From: Candidatus Rhodoblastus alkanivorans
GTDB taxonomy: Bacteria > Pseudomonadota > Alphaproteobacteria > Rhizobiales > Beijerinckiaceae
Length of the DNA: 64,000 nucleotides
Assembly: GCF_022760755.1 (NCBI RefSeq)
Contig: NZ_JAIVFP010000001.1
Location: forward strand, 1,530,001-1,594,000
Reading direction: 5' to 3'
Positions 9,901-17,932 of the stretch are shown one piece after another (positions within the stretch are counted from its first letter, which is position 1; each line of letters opens with the position of its first letter). The notes under the pieces were generated by a model. That model ran no database searches. It was not told where the DNA came from and worked only from the letters and a program-made list of their open reading frames with translations. The translations under genes were made by a program, and so were the position numbers.

Positions 9901-10143
9901 GTCATGATGACCTCGCTCGCCTTCATCCTCGGCCTTTATCCGCTGGTGGTCGCCAGCGGCGCCTCTCAGCTCGCGCGGAAAAATGTCGGCACGCCGGTGT
10001 TTGGCGGCATGATCCTGGCGTCAGTGGTCGGCATTTTCGCGATCCCGCCGCTTTATGTGGCGTTCCAGGCCCTGCGCGAGCGGTTCCGGCCGGGCGCGCG
10101 TCCCAAGGAGGGGCCGCAGGGGCAGGGCGCAGCGAAGGTTTGA
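6988..10143 (+). CDS. RND multidrug efflux pump, inner-membrane permease (AcrB/HAE1 family)
   Basis: Proton-driven trimeric exporter of hydrophobic or amphiphilic compounds. 1,051 residues is the normal family length: N-terminal helix ([20 protein letters not shown]), porter domain with [19 protein letters not shown], two blocks of membrane helices including the proton-relay segment [20 protein letters not shown], and the C-terminal block with [17 protein letters not shown]. The start at 6988 ([10 protein letters not shown]) matches homologues; the frame is open further upstream but only by overlap with the adaptor. It forms an operon with the adaptor and must borrow an outer-membrane channel encoded elsewhere. 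Confidence 0.97.
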   Translation: MISAIFVDRPRLAIVIAIVTTIAGLLALMSIPLAQYPDIVPPQVSVTTFYPGASAKVVESTVAQPIEAQVVGVDKAIYMKSVSGDDGSYTLTVSFELGTNPDINAVNVNNRVQIALAQLPPEVQKQGVVVKKKSSALLGVIAVYSPKGTRNPLFLSNFVTINLLDQIRSTPGVGDATLWGPQDYAMRVWVHTDRLTGLGLTTADVINAIQGQNVQAAVGRIGARPVNNDQQLQLNIQTKGRLTSVEDFENIIIRTQPDGSILRLKDIARVELGAANLDRDTYLNGAPAAAIAIYQTPGANALTTLVAVKKQITALEKTFPDDVAWKVTYDPTVFVTDTIHEVQKTLIEAFVLVVIVVFLFLGSVRATLIPTLAVPVSLIGAFIALKAVGYSANTVSLLAVVLAIGIVVDDAIVVVENVERVMEENPDMTPAEATKKAMAEITAPIIAITLVLMSVFVPVAFIPGISGELFRQFAVTVSVAMLLSAINALTLSPALCGVLLKRHHGPRRGVVGWVMRAIDWVRDRYGAVVGRLVRVSIVGLLMVAVASAGVWALAKKTPTGFLPEDDQGAFFVVAQLPGGASLSRTNDVVRQAETILKGEETVADYTSVVGLNFIDSYSQPNAAFIVVTLKPFEERKGREESASALIKRLGQKFAGIAGGTVVALAPPPIIGLGTGGGFTYVVKENAGSDPKALAQALRGLTIAANQDPRLNRVFTTFSASNPSIYLDIDRDKAQILGVPLNTVFQSLQASLGGYFVNNMNMFGRTWQVQVQAEASDRDSVDDIYRINVRSNDGKMIPLRSLAEIKPVVGPPAIIRYNNRTAATVQGGPAAGVSSGQALAAMEAVAAKTLPAGYSGEWTDTAFQEKRAEGKTAIILGFAILFAYLFLVGLYESWTIPVPVLLSVSIGVFGSFLFILLGGLTLDLYGQIGMVVLIGLAAKNGILIVEFAKEQRERGVELLEAATEGARLRFRPVMMTSLAFILGLYPLVVASGASQLARKNVGTPVFGGMILASVVGIFAIPPLYVAFQALRERFRPGARPKEGPQGQGAAKV

Positions 10144-10197
10144 GCGCGGCGGCGCCGTCATCCGAGCGTCGTCTTTATCGGGGCGTCGTGCTGGGCG

Positions 10198-10223
10198 GGA
10201 ACATTGGCTGATTCCGCACGGTT
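10198..10223 (+). promoter_or_regulatory. Possible EcfG-type general-stress promoter
   Basis: GGAAC at 10198-10202, 16 bases, then CGGTT, close to the alphaproteobacterial EcfG consensus GGAAC-N16/17-CGTT with one deviation. It lies about 40 bp before the DUF1269 gene, a kind of gene often stress-induced. Motif evidence only. Confidence 0.35.
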
Positions 10224-10260
10224 CTTCGCTGGAAGGCGGCGGAATGGGAAGGAGCAGAAC

Positions 10261-10788
10261 ATGAGCGATCTGGTTTTCATCGCCTTTGACAGCGAGCAGA
10301 AGGCGGAAGAAGTGCGCGACCGCATCCTCGGCATGCAGCGCGAATATCTCATCGACATCGGCGACGCGGTGATCGCGGTGCGCGACGACAAGGGTCGGAT
10401 CAAGCTGAACCAGCTGATGAACACCACCGCCGCCGGCGCGGCTTCCGGCGCGCTCTGGGGCGCCCTCATCGGTCTTCTCTTCATGATGCCGCTCGCGGGC
10501 GCGGCGGTCGGCGCCGCCGGCGGCGCGCTCGGCGGCGCGGTGACCGATATAGGGATCAATGACGAGGACATGAAGCGCCAGGCCAATGAGGCGCTGAAGC
10601 CCGGCATGGCCGGACTGTTCCTCCTTATCCGTAAAATGACCACCGACAAGGTGCTCGAAGACCTCAAGGGCGTCGGCGGCACAGTGATTCGGACCTCGTT
10701 CGATCATGCCCTCGAAGACAAGCTGCGCGCGTCGCTCGACGCGCCGGCGCCGGCGGCTCCGGCCCCAACGGAAACGCCTTCGGCCTGA
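10261..10788 (+). CDS. DUF1269 family membrane-associated protein
   Basis: 175 residues. A soluble N-terminal part (LVFIAFDSEQKAEEVRDRIL) is followed by a glycine/alanine-rich hydrophobic hairpin (about residues 58-100, GALWGALIGLLFMMPLAGAAVGAAGGALGGAVTD-like) and a C-terminal part with the family motif LFLLIRKMTTDKVLEDLK, ending in an Ala/Pro-rich tail. Function is not known; members are often stress-responsive membrane proteins. The start is preceded by AAGGAG. A candidate EcfG promoter lies just upstream and a hairpin follows. Confidence 0.9.
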   Translation: MSDLVFIAFDSEQKAEEVRDRILGMQREYLIDIGDAVIAVRDDKGRIKLNQLMNTTAAGAASGALWGALIGLLFMMPLAGAAVGAAGGALGGAVTDIGINDEDMKRQANEALKPGMAGLFLLIRKMTTDKVLEDLKGVGGTVIRTSFDHALEDKLRASLDAPAPAAPAPTETPSA

Positions 10789-10815
10789 TCTTTGACGATC
10801 CGTCGAATTTATCGC

Positions 10816-10855
10816 GCGCGAAACGGGCAAATGTTCGTTTCGCGCCATTCTTTTC
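10816..10855 (+). terminator. Hairpin, probable terminator after the DUF1269 gene
   Basis: A perfect 9-bp stem (10816-10824 with 10837-10845) is followed within five bases by a short T-rich run (TTCTTTT). The T tract is imperfect, so efficiency is uncertain. Confidence 0.6.
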
Positions 10856-10913
10856 CGGCGCTTGCCGGGCAATCTGACCCTTCGTCAATATTATCGGGCG
10901 CGCGGGCGGCCGC

Positions 10914-11720
10914 ATGAGGCTAAGGCGTATTGGTCGGATCAGGGTCGCGGTGGTCGCGCCGGCCCTTTTTTGGGCCGCGCCGGTATGGGCGGGGGCCTGG
11001 ACCCCGGATCAGGGCCATGGCGAGATCATCGTCACGACCTTTTTCGATGACGCCAATCAAGCCTACGATCAGGCCGGCCGTTTCACCCCGACGCCGCTTT
11101 ACCGCAGCGGCCAGGCCAATATCTACGTCGCCTATGGCGTGACCGACTGGCTGACCGCGATCCTGCGTCCCGGCGTGCAAAGCTCATCGGTCGCCCCGCC
11201 CGAGAACCAGCGCTACACCGGCGTCGGCGACAGCGAAATCGCGGCCCAGGCGCGGGTCTGGCGCGACGATTCGACCGTGATTTCGGTGCTGGCGGGCGTG
11301 CGCGCGCTGACCAGCGGCGGCGCGACCGACGGCTGGCTGCAGGGGCCGAACCGGCCGGAATATGATTTCCGCCTGCTGCTGGGCCATAATGTCGGCCTGT
11401 GGGGCTTTTCCGGTTTCGTCGATTTTTCGGCCGGCTATCGGCTGGTTGGCGGAATCGAGCCCAATGAAGGGCATTTCGACGCGACTTTCGGCCTTTACCT
11501 GACCCGGGACCTGCTTGTCATGGCGCAAAGTTTCAATACGATCTCCGGAGCGTCGGGCAATCCGCAGGCGCCGCAATGGGCGCAGGCCAAGGCGCAGTTC
11601 AGCCTCGTCTATCGGCTCAATCCGGAATGGCGGGCGCAGGCGGGCGGATTCGTGACGGTCGCGGGCCAGAACGCCTATCGCGAGAATGGCGTGCTGCTCG
11701 GCCTGTGGCGCCAGTTTTGA
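10914..11720 (+). CDS. Predicted outer-membrane beta-barrel protein
   Basis: 268 residues with a signal peptide (basic start, VVAPALFWAAPVWA, cleavage near residue 26) and a body of alternating strands, ending RQF with the C-terminal Phe typical of BAM-assembled barrels. Segments such as IYVAYGVTDWLTAILRPGVQ and RLLLGHNVGLWGFSGFVDFSAGYRL resemble transporter-like MetA-pathway barrels. The substrate is not predictable. The cytidine deaminase gene begins 14 bp after its stop, so the two may be cotranscribed, but there is no clear functional link. Confidence 0.75.
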   Translation: MRLRRIGRIRVAVVAPALFWAAPVWAGAWTPDQGHGEIIVTTFFDDANQAYDQAGRFTPTPLYRSGQANIYVAYGVTDWLTAILRPGVQSSSVAPPENQRYTGVGDSEIAAQARVWRDDSTVISVLAGVRALTSGGATDGWLQGPNRPEYDFRLLLGHNVGLWGFSGFVDFSAGYRLVGGIEPNEGHFDATFGLYLTRDLLVMAQSFNTISGASGNPQAPQWAQAKAQFSLVYRLNPEWRAQAGGFVTVAGQNAYRENGVLLGLWRQF

Positions 11721-11734
11721 GCGCGTGAGGGAAT

Positions 11735-12136
11735 ATGCCGGGCATCGACGAATTGTTCGCGCAGGCCAAGGCGGCGCAGGCGCGGGCTTACGCGCCTTAT
11801 TCGCGCTTTCCCGTCGGCGCGGCGCTACGGACGGCGAGCGGCGCGGTCTTCGTCGGCTGCAATTTGGAAAACGCCGCATATCCGCTTGGAATCTGCGCCG
11901 AGACTTCGGCGATTGCGGCGATGATCTCCGCCGGCGAAAGGCGGATCGCGGAAATTCTGGTGCTCGGGCCGGGGCCTGGGCGGATCGCGCCCTGCGGCGC
12001 CTGCCGCCAGCGCATTGCGGAATTCGGCGCCGGCGCGCTGGTCCATCTCGCCGACGCCAGGGGCGAGGTCGAAACGCTCGCCCTGGCCGATCTGCTGCCC
12101 CGGGCCTTCGGCCCCGACGCCTTCAAGGGCGAGTGA
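11735..12136 (+). CDS. cdd: Cytidine deaminase
   Basis: Hydrolyses cytidine and deoxycytidine to uridine and deoxyuridine in pyrimidine salvage. The 133 residues match the small homotetrameric class. The zinc site is complete: C54-A-E56 (CAETSAI, with Glu as the proton shuttle) and PCGAC with C87 and C90. The substrate loop GCNLENAAY is at 41-49. Its stop codon abuts the stop codon of the convergent glucan biosynthesis gene with no bases between. Confidence 0.96.
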   Translation: MPGIDELFAQAKAAQARAYAPYSRFPVGAALRTASGAVFVGCNLENAAYPLGICAETSAIAAMISAGERRIAEILVLGPGPGRIAPCGACRQRIAEFGAGALVHLADARGEVETLALADLLPRAFGPDAFKGE

Positions 12137-13723
12137 TCATTCCGCGATCCACGGCTCAAGCCAGGTTTCGGTCAGCTTTTTCGGCCCGGCGTGGAGGAAG
12201 GCGCTGATATTGGTCGATTGTCCCGGCTCGACCTGAACATCGACGAAGGCGCGGAAGCCTTTGATATGCGGGTTGGGCATGAGAATGGTGCGGGTCACCT
12301 TGCCCAGGGAGGCCGAGGCGTTGATCTGCACGGTGCTGGGATCCTGGGCGTAAAAGGCCAGGTCGCCGCCGGCGAAGTCAACGATGAAGCGGCGCGAGCC
12401 GACATCGACGGTTTCGTTGGAGCCAAGCGCCTTGGGCCAGGTCTTCCAGGTGTTGACCACGCGGCCGGCGGGCGAAAGATCGGCGGCCTCCAGTAAAGCG
12501 CGGATCCGATAGGAATAAGAGAAAGGCTTGCCCGAGGGCGGCGGCGTGGTCGGGGTCCAATAGGCGACGATATTGTCGGCGGTCTCGTCCTTGGTCGCGA
12601 GTTCGAGCAGTTCGATCCGCCCTTCGCCCCAGTCGCCATGCGGTTCGACGAAATAGGTCGGGCGAATCTCATATAGGAGTTCGAGATCCTGATAATGGTC
12701 GAAATTGCGGTCGCGCTGGACGAGGCCGAAGCCCTTGATATGGTCCTGCGGGAAGGTGGACATGGCCATGACCCGTGGCGCGCGCAGCGGCCGCCAGATC
12801 CATTCGCCGGTCGCCGTGTGCATCAGGAGCCCGTCCGAATCGTGCAGCTCGGGGCGCCAGTCGTCGGAGGGCTTGCCGCTGTTGCGGTCCTCGCCGAGGA
12901 AGAACATCGAGGTGAGCGGCGCGAGGCCGAATTTCACATTGTCGCGGCGGGGGAAGATGGTGGCGGCGACCTCCATCACGCTTTCGTCGCCAGGCGTGAG
13001 TTCGAACTGATAGGCGCCGGTGACCGAGGCGCTGTCGAGCAAAGCGAAGATGGTCGCCTTTTCGGGCTGCTTGGCCGAGGTCTCGATCCAGAATTCGCGA
13101 AAATAGGGAAATTCCTCGTCGTCGCCGCCGGTATTGACGGCAAGGCCGCGCGCGGAAAGCCCATAGGACTGGCCCCGGCCGAGGAAACGGAAATAAGTGG
13201 CGCCGAGAAAGGACACCAGCTCATCCTGGCCGTGGGGCGAATTCAGCGGATAATGCAGGCGGAAGCCGGCGAAGCCGAGATTGACCGGGAGATTCTTCTC
13301 GAACTTGGCGCGGCCATAGTCGAACAGGCTGGTGGAAAAGGGGATCGGCGTGGCGATGCCGTCGCGGATCGTGTTCACCACCACCGGGCGCTTGTAGATG
13401 AAGCCGGGATGGAACAATTGCAGGCGGTAGGGGCCTGAGGTGATCGGCGATTTCTCGGGCTTGAAGCGGATGTCGCGATAGGCGTCGAAATCGAGCCTGT
13501 TCAAAGCCTCGGGCAATTTCGGCATGGCCGCGTCATAGGGCGCGGCGGCGAGATCGCGGGCGCGCTTCACGACGTCGTCGAAGCCGAAACGCGGCGCCGG
13601 AGGCCGCCCGCCCGCCGCGCCGGAGGGTTCAGCCGCTGCTGGCGACAGGGCGCGCGGGGCGAGCGCGGCGGCGCCCGAGAGCGCGAAAGCGTTGAGCAGG
13701 AAACGGCGGTCGATCTGGGGCAT
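12137..13723 (-). CDS. Periplasmic glucan biosynthesis protein, MdoG/OpgG-OpgD family
   Basis: A 528-residue periplasmic protein needed to make or branch osmoregulated periplasmic glucans. The chosen start gives MPQIDRRFLLNAFALSGAAALA, a twin-arginine signal as in OpgD; the open frame runs 47 codons further upstream but without homology. The body shows family features: FGFDDVVKRARDLAA, the FHPGF segment, GATYFRFLGRGQSYGLSARGLAVNT, FFLGEDR, and the C-terminal Ig-like segment with ETWLEPW. OpgD and OpgG cannot be told apart with confidence by eye; the Tat signal favours OpgD. No glycosyltransferase opgH is next to it. Confidence 0.93.
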   Translation of the reverse strand: MPQIDRRFLLNAFALSGAAALAPRALSPAAAEPSGAAGGRPPAPRFGFDDVVKRARDLAAAPYDAAMPKLPEALNRLDFDAYRDIRFKPEKSPITSGPYRLQLFHPGFIYKRPVVVNTIRDGIATPIPFSTSLFDYGRAKFEKNLPVNLGFAGFRLHYPLNSPHGQDELVSFLGATYFRFLGRGQSYGLSARGLAVNTGGDDEEFPYFREFWIETSAKQPEKATIFALLDSASVTGAYQFELTPGDESVMEVAATIFPRRDNVKFGLAPLTSMFFLGEDRNSGKPSDDWRPELHDSDGLLMHTATGEWIWRPLRAPRVMAMSTFPQDHIKGFGLVQRDRNFDHYQDLELLYEIRPTYFVEPHGDWGEGRIELLELATKDETADNIVAYWTPTTPPPSGKPFSYSYRIRALLEAADLSPAGRVVNTWKTWPKALGSNETVDVGSRRFIVDFAGGDLAFYAQDPSTVQINASASLGKVTRTILMPNPHIKGFRAFVDVQVEPGQSTNISAFLHAGPKKLTETWLEPWIAE

Positions 13724-13901
13724 GAATCTCAGTCCACGGGCGGGCGCGCCTTGGGCCGGCGTCGGGCGGGCCTGCGCTACGATCCAAGGAACTAGCCGCG
13801 ATTTGCGGCCTTCGCAAGACGTCCCCGCGGCGCCCCGTGCGGCGGGACGAAGCACGGGCGCCACGGGGCGCGAAAAATGCCAAGGTTACGAATTTTTTCA
13901 C
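13724..13901. other. Intergenic stretch between divergent glucan and odc genes
   Basis: The first part of a 680-bp gap. No credible reading frame is seen here; it should hold the promoter of the leftward glucan gene. The rest of the gap holds the odc promoter and leader RNA, listed separately. Confidence 0.6.
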
Positions 13902-13929
13902 TTGCGTTTCAGGGACAAGTTCATATGTA
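13902..13929 (+). promoter_or_regulatory. Candidate sigma-70 promoter of the odc leader
   Basis: TTGCGT (13902-13907), 16 bases, TATGTA (13924-13929). It would start a transcript near 13936 that carries about 470 nt of untranslated leader before odc. Confidence 0.5.
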
Positions 13930-13939
13930 TGGTCTTGCC

Positions 13940-14240
13940 CAAATCGCACGTGCCTGTGGTCGTGTGTCGGTTGGCGAGACTCCGGACAAGAGGCCGGAGG
14001 AACGCCTGAAAATCAAACCGGCAGCCGGAGGCGAACCGGCGAACCCCGTCTGAACGGGGGATCGCGACTTAAAGCAACGACGGACCGGGCTTTTTCGTCT
14101 CTGTCGGCCCTCCAAAGGCCGGCTTACCGAAGAGGCTTGTCTTTCTTGCCGGGCGTGCGGAACGGGGTCACCCATTCCAATCGAAGGCCGCTAAAAACTT
14201 GGTAGGCGCACCGCCTTCCGGGCTTTTCGCGTCCACGGCG
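13940..14240 (+). ncRNA. Structured leader RNA of ornithine decarboxylase (candidate speF motif)
   Basis: The region upstream of odc is long, has no good reading frame and is rich in paired segments. Clear examples are a 6-bp stem CTCCGG/CCGGAG around 13980-14001 and a CCCCGT-CTGA-ACGGGG hairpin near 14044-14060, plus GGCC-type pairings near 14105-14125. The speF motif described by Corbino and colleagues in 2005 is a conserved alphaproteobacterial RNA found precisely upstream of this class of ornithine decarboxylase. Position and context fit; I cannot align to the covariance model, so identity and both boundaries are inferred. Confidence 0.65.
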
Positions 14241-14403
14241 CAGCACCCGACCGCCACGCGACGCATTGCGCGCCGCTGAAACGGTCCTGGACGGCGTTGT
14301 CATCTGGATCTCGCGTCTCCATCGCGCGAGAGCGGACAGCTGGCGCTCGTCCTTCCGAAGCTTTGTTGTTCGGCGGGAAGCCGCCCTTCGAAGGGATGCC
14401 GCG

Positions 14404-15546
14404 ATGACCGATCGTATCCTCGAATTCCTCCGCCACCGCCGCGAAAAGGGGCTGGATTCCGGCCCTTGCCTCGTCGTCGATCTCGATGTCGTGCGCGACA
14501 ATTACAACGCCTTCGCCAAGGCGCTGCCGGACACCCGCGTGTTCTATGCCGTCAAGGCCAATCCGGCCCTGGAAGTGCTGTCGCTGCTCGCCGATCTCGG
14601 CTCCTGCTTCGACTGCGCCTCGGTGGTCGAGATCGAGCAGGCGCTCGCCGCCGGCGCAGCTCCCGACCGCGTCTCCTTCGGCAATACGATCAAGAAGGAG
14701 CGCGACATTGCGCGCGCTTTCGCGCTCGGCGTCCGGCTGTTCGCGGTCGATTGCGACGCGGAGGTCGAAAAGGTCGCGCGCGCCGCGCCCGGCGCCAAGG
14801 TCTTCTGCCGCATGCTGTGCGACGGCGTCGGCGCCGAATGGCCCTTGTCGCGCAAATTCGGCTGCGCGCCGGACATGGCGCCGCGCGTTCTGGAGCACGC
14901 CCATCGTCTTGGCCTGGAGGCCTATGGCCTGTCCTTCCATGTCGGCTCGCAGCAGCGCAATCCGCGCATGTGGAACGGCGCGCTCAAAGCGGCCGCGGGC
15001 GTGTTCCGTGAACTGGCCGAGCGGGGCATCGTCCTGCAGATGGTCAATCTCGGCGGCGGCTTCCCGACCCGCTATCTCAAGCGGGTGTCGAGCGTGCGGA
15101 CCTATGGCGACGCCATCTTCCGGGCGCTGCGACGACATTTCGGCAACCAGATCCCGGAGACGATCATTGAGCCGGGACGCGGCATGGTCGGCGACGCCGG
15201 CATGATCGAGGCGGAAGTCGTGCTGATTTCCAAAAAGTCGGACGACGACGAGTTGAAGTGGGTCTATCTCGACATCGGCAAGTTCAATGGTCTGGCCGAA
15301 ACCATGGACGAGATGATCCGCTATCCGATCCGCACCGATTACGATGCGGACCCGCGCGAGCCTTGCGTCCTGGCCGGTCCGACCTGCGATTCGGTGGATG
15401 TGCTCTATGAAAAGGAGCCCTATCCGCTGCCGATCAGTCTCGAAATCGGCGCCAAAGTGCTGATCGAGGGGACAGGCGCCTATACCACGACCTATTCCGC
15501 GGTCGGTTTCAACGGTTTCCCGCCGTTGCAGTCCTTCGTGATCTAA
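14404..15546 (+). CDS. odc: Ornithine decarboxylase, type III PLP enzyme
   Basis: Decarboxylates ornithine (some relatives also lysine) to putrescine, the first step of polyamine synthesis. 380 residues in the alanine-racemase fold class. Lys51 in FYAVKAN binds PLP; HVGSQ, the glycine-rich NLGGGFP and EPGRGMVGDAG phosphate-binding segments are present, and Cys328 in GPTCDSVDVLYE is the catalytic cysteine from the partner subunit. The ATG at 14404 gives the family start MTDRILEFL; upstream codons belong to the leader. Downstream are a GNAT gene and homospermidine synthase. Confidence 0.95.
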   Translation: MTDRILEFLRHRREKGLDSGPCLVVDLDVVRDNYNAFAKALPDTRVFYAVKANPALEVLSLLADLGSCFDCASVVEIEQALAAGAAPDRVSFGNTIKKERDIARAFALGVRLFAVDCDAEVEKVARAAPGAKVFCRMLCDGVGAEWPLSRKFGCAPDMAPRVLEHAHRLGLEAYGLSFHVGSQQRNPRMWNGALKAAAGVFRELAERGIVLQMVNLGGGFPTRYLKRVSSVRTYGDAIFRALRRHFGNQIPETIIEPGRGMVGDAGMIEAEVVLISKKSDDDELKWVYLDIGKFNGLAETMDEMIRYPIRTDYDADPREPCVLAGPTCDSVDVLYEKEPYPLPISLEIGAKVLIEGTGAYTTTYSAVGFNGFPPLQSFVI

Positions 15547-15573
15547 GTTCGGTTCTCAGTTTCCCGTCAACAT

Positions 15574-15599
15574 CGCCGCCTTTCGCAAGAAAGGCGGCG
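15574..15599 (+). other. GCAA-capped hairpin between odc and the GNAT gene
   Basis: An 11-bp perfect stem closes on a GCAA tetraloop, 28 bp after the odc stop. No T run follows, so it is not a standard terminator; a processing or stability element is possible. Confidence 0.6.
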
Positions 15600-15662
15600 G
15601 CCTCCTCACCCCGCGCCGGCTTGGTTCCGGCCGCGGCTTTTTGCGACCTTGTGGAGGTCCTC

Positions 15663-16226
15663 ATGAACCAGACCCTCTCGGCCCCCGCCGCCGGCGAAGC
15701 CATCATCCGCGAAGAATCCGCCAGGGATTTCCTCGCCCGCGAAGCCCTGCTCGATCGCGCCTTCGGCCTCAACCGCTGGCGCAAGACCTGCGAACGGCTG
15801 CGCGAAGGCCGTCTGCCCGCGCCGGGCCTCGCCTTTACCGCGATTAACAACGGCGTGCTGGTCGGCACGCTCCGCTTCTGGTTGATCGAAGCCGGCGAAG
15901 GGCATGACGCTTTGCTGCTCGGCCCGATCGCGGTCAGCGCCTCGCGGCGGTCGAAGGGCCTCGGCGGCCGGATGATCCGCCTCGGCCTGGAGCGCGCCCG
16001 GGAGCTGGGCCACGGGGCGGTGCTGCTCGTCGGCGACGCGCCCTATTACCAGCGCTTCGGCTTTTCGCGCGCCGGCGCGGAAAACCTCGACCTGCCTGGC
16101 CCCGTGGAGATCGCCCGCTTCCTCGCGCTGGAGCTTAAGCCCGGCGCGCTCGCTGGCGCGCAGGGACTGGTCCGGGCGACCGGCGCCTTCGCTGCGACCG
16201 AGGCCGAGCGACGCCTCGCGGCGTAA
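15663..16226 (+). CDS. GNAT-family N-acetyltransferase
   Basis: 187 residues with a single GNAT domain: acetyl-CoA loop at SASRRSKGLGGRMIRLGLERARELG and the later VLLVGDAPYYQRFGFSRAG, as in YhbS-type predicted acetyltransferases. GGAGG lies before the chosen ATG. It sits between odc and homospermidine synthase in the same direction. A polyamine or polyamine-pathway substrate is therefore reasonable but not shown; the YhbS-like group has no settled substrate. Confidence 0.9.
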   Translation: MNQTLSAPAAGEAIIREESARDFLAREALLDRAFGLNRWRKTCERLREGRLPAPGLAFTAINNGVLVGTLRFWLIEAGEGHDALLLGPIAVSASRRSKGLGGRMIRLGLERARELGHGAVLLVGDAPYYQRFGFSRAGAENLDLPGPVEIARFLALELKPGALAGAQGLVRATGAFAATEAERRLAA

Positions 16227-16260
16227 CCTTCGTCAAACCGTCACATCTCATGTCAAAATA

Positions 16261-16282
16261 CGGCCTCGCGCAAGCGGGGCCG
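16261..16282 (+). other. GCAA-capped hairpin before hss
   Basis: A 9-bp stem with one T-G pair and a GCAA tetraloop, 68 bp before the hss start. It is the second such element in this operon. Confidence 0.55.
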
Positions 16283-16349
16283 CTTGACCTTGTCCGGCGT
16301 CTCGGCCAGTAAACCGCCCAATTCCCGCCCACCCGAGAAGGATGACATC

Positions 16350-17783
16350 ATGACTGACTGGCCCATTCACGGCCGCATTTCCGGCCCGATCGTGATGATT
16401 GGCTTCGGCTCCATCGGCAAGGGCGCGCTGCCGCTGATCGAGCGGCATTTCGAGTTCGACCATAACCGCCTCGTCGTGATCGACCCAATCGACGTCGATC
16501 GCGAAATCGCGGAAAGCCGCGGCTATGAATTCATCAAATCCGCCGTCACCAAGCACAATTACCGCGACCTGCTGGTTCCGCTGCTGACGCGCGGCGGCGG
16601 CCAGGGCTTCTGCGTCAATCTGTCGGTGGATACGTCCTCGCTGGCGATCATGGAGCTGTGCCGCGAGATCGGCGCGCTTTACGTCGACACGGTGATCGAG
16701 CCCTGGGCCGGCTTTTACTTCGACAAGCATCTCGGCCCGGAAAGCCGCTCGAACTACGCCCTGCGCGAGACCGTACTAGAATCGCGCCGCAAGAACCCCG
16801 GCGGGACGACCGCCATTTCCACCTGCGGGGCCAATCCCGGCATGGTGTCCTGGTTCGTGAAGCAGGCTTTGGTCAATCTCGCCGCCGATCTCGGCGACAA
16901 GGCGCCGGAGCCGAAAACCCGCGAGGAATGGGCGGCGCTCGCCCACCGCCTCGGCGTCAAGGGCGTGCATATCGCCGAACGCGACACCCAGCGCGCCAGG
17001 GACCCCAAGCCGCGCGGCGTCTTCGTCAACACCTGGTCGGTGGAAGGTTTTGTTTCGGAAGGCATGCAGCCGGCCGAACTCGGCTGGGGCACCCACGAGA
17101 CCTGGATGCCGGAAAACGGCCGCACCCACAAATTCGGCTGCGGCGCCGCGATCTATCTGCTGCAGCCGGGCGCCAACACAAGGGTGCGCAGCTGGACCCC
17201 GACGCCGGGGCCGCAATATGGCTTCCTGGTCACCCACAACGAGTCGATCTCGATCGCCGATTATTACACCGTGCGCAACGACAAGGGCGAGGCGGTCTAT
17301 CGCCCGACCTGCCATTACGCCTATCACCCGGCCGACGACGCCGTGTTGTCGCTGCATGAAATGTTCGGCGCCGGCGGCAAGGTGCAGGAAAAGAACCATA
17401 TCCTGGACGAGCACGAGATCGTGGACGGCATCGACGAACTGGGCGTGCTGCTGTTCGGCCACGCCAAGGGCGCCTATTGGTACGGCTCGCAGCTCTCGAT
17501 CGAGGAGACGCGCGACCTGTGCCCCTATCAGAACGCCACCGGCCTTCAGGTGTCCTCGGCGGTGCTGGCGGGCATGGTCTATGCGCTGGAAAACCCGGAA
17601 GCCGGCATTCTTGAGGCCGACGAACTGGACTACAAGCGCTGCCTCGAAATCCAGCGCCCCTATCTCGGCCCGGTGGTCGGCGTCTATACCGACTGGACCC
17701 CGCTGCAAGACCGCCCCGGCTTCTTCCCCGAGGACATCGACGAAAGCGACCCCTGGCAGTTCCGCAACATTCTGGTGCGCTAA
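16350..17783 (+). CDS. hss: Homospermidine synthase
   Basis: NAD-dependent enzyme that joins two putrescines (or spermidine and putrescine) into sym-homospermidine, the main triamine of many Alphaproteobacteria. 477 residues, the usual length for bacterial HSS. The Rossmann motif GFGSIG is at 18-23; NYRDLLVPLL, ISTCGANPGMVSWF and YDTDW-type C-terminal segments agree with the family. The ATG at 16350 follows GAGAAGGA. It uses the putrescine made by odc, two genes upstream, so the locus is a complete ornithine-to-homospermidine route. Confidence 0.96.
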   Translation: MTDWPIHGRISGPIVMIGFGSIGKGALPLIERHFEFDHNRLVVIDPIDVDREIAESRGYEFIKSAVTKHNYRDLLVPLLTRGGGQGFCVNLSVDTSSLAIMELCREIGALYVDTVIEPWAGFYFDKHLGPESRSNYALRETVLESRRKNPGGTTAISTCGANPGMVSWFVKQALVNLAADLGDKAPEPKTREEWAALAHRLGVKGVHIAERDTQRARDPKPRGVFVNTWSVEGFVSEGMQPAELGWGTHETWMPENGRTHKFGCGAAIYLLQPGANTRVRSWTPTPGPQYGFLVTHNESISIADYYTVRNDKGEAVYRPTCHYAYHPADDAVLSLHEMFGAGGKVQEKNHILDEHEIVDGIDELGVLLFGHAKGAYWYGSQLSIEETRDLCPYQNATGLQVSSAVLAGMVYALENPEAGILEADELDYKRCLEIQRPYLGPVVGVYTDWTPLQDRPGFFPEDIDESDPWQFRNILVR

Positions 17784-17798
17784 TCAGAAGGACCGGCG

Positions 17799-17848
17799 CC
17801 CCTTCTCCCCTTGCGGGAGAAGGTGGCGCGAAGCGCCGGATGAGGGGG
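17799..17848. repeat. Dispersed palindromic repeat of the alphaproteobacterial type
   Basis: Two adjacent hairpins: CCTTCTCCC pairing with GGGAGAAGG (17801-17823) and GGCGC-GAA-GCGCC (17825-17837), flanked by CCCC and GGGG. This layout is a very common intergenic repeat in Hyphomicrobiales genomes. It may double as the hss terminator. Confidence 0.8.
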
Positions 17849-17932
17849 CCGTGGGCTGGCCCCAACGTCGTCGATCGCCTCGGTGATTGGCGGCGCGCGG
17901 CTCTCCGGCCTGAACCAGATTCGGGGGGCGTT

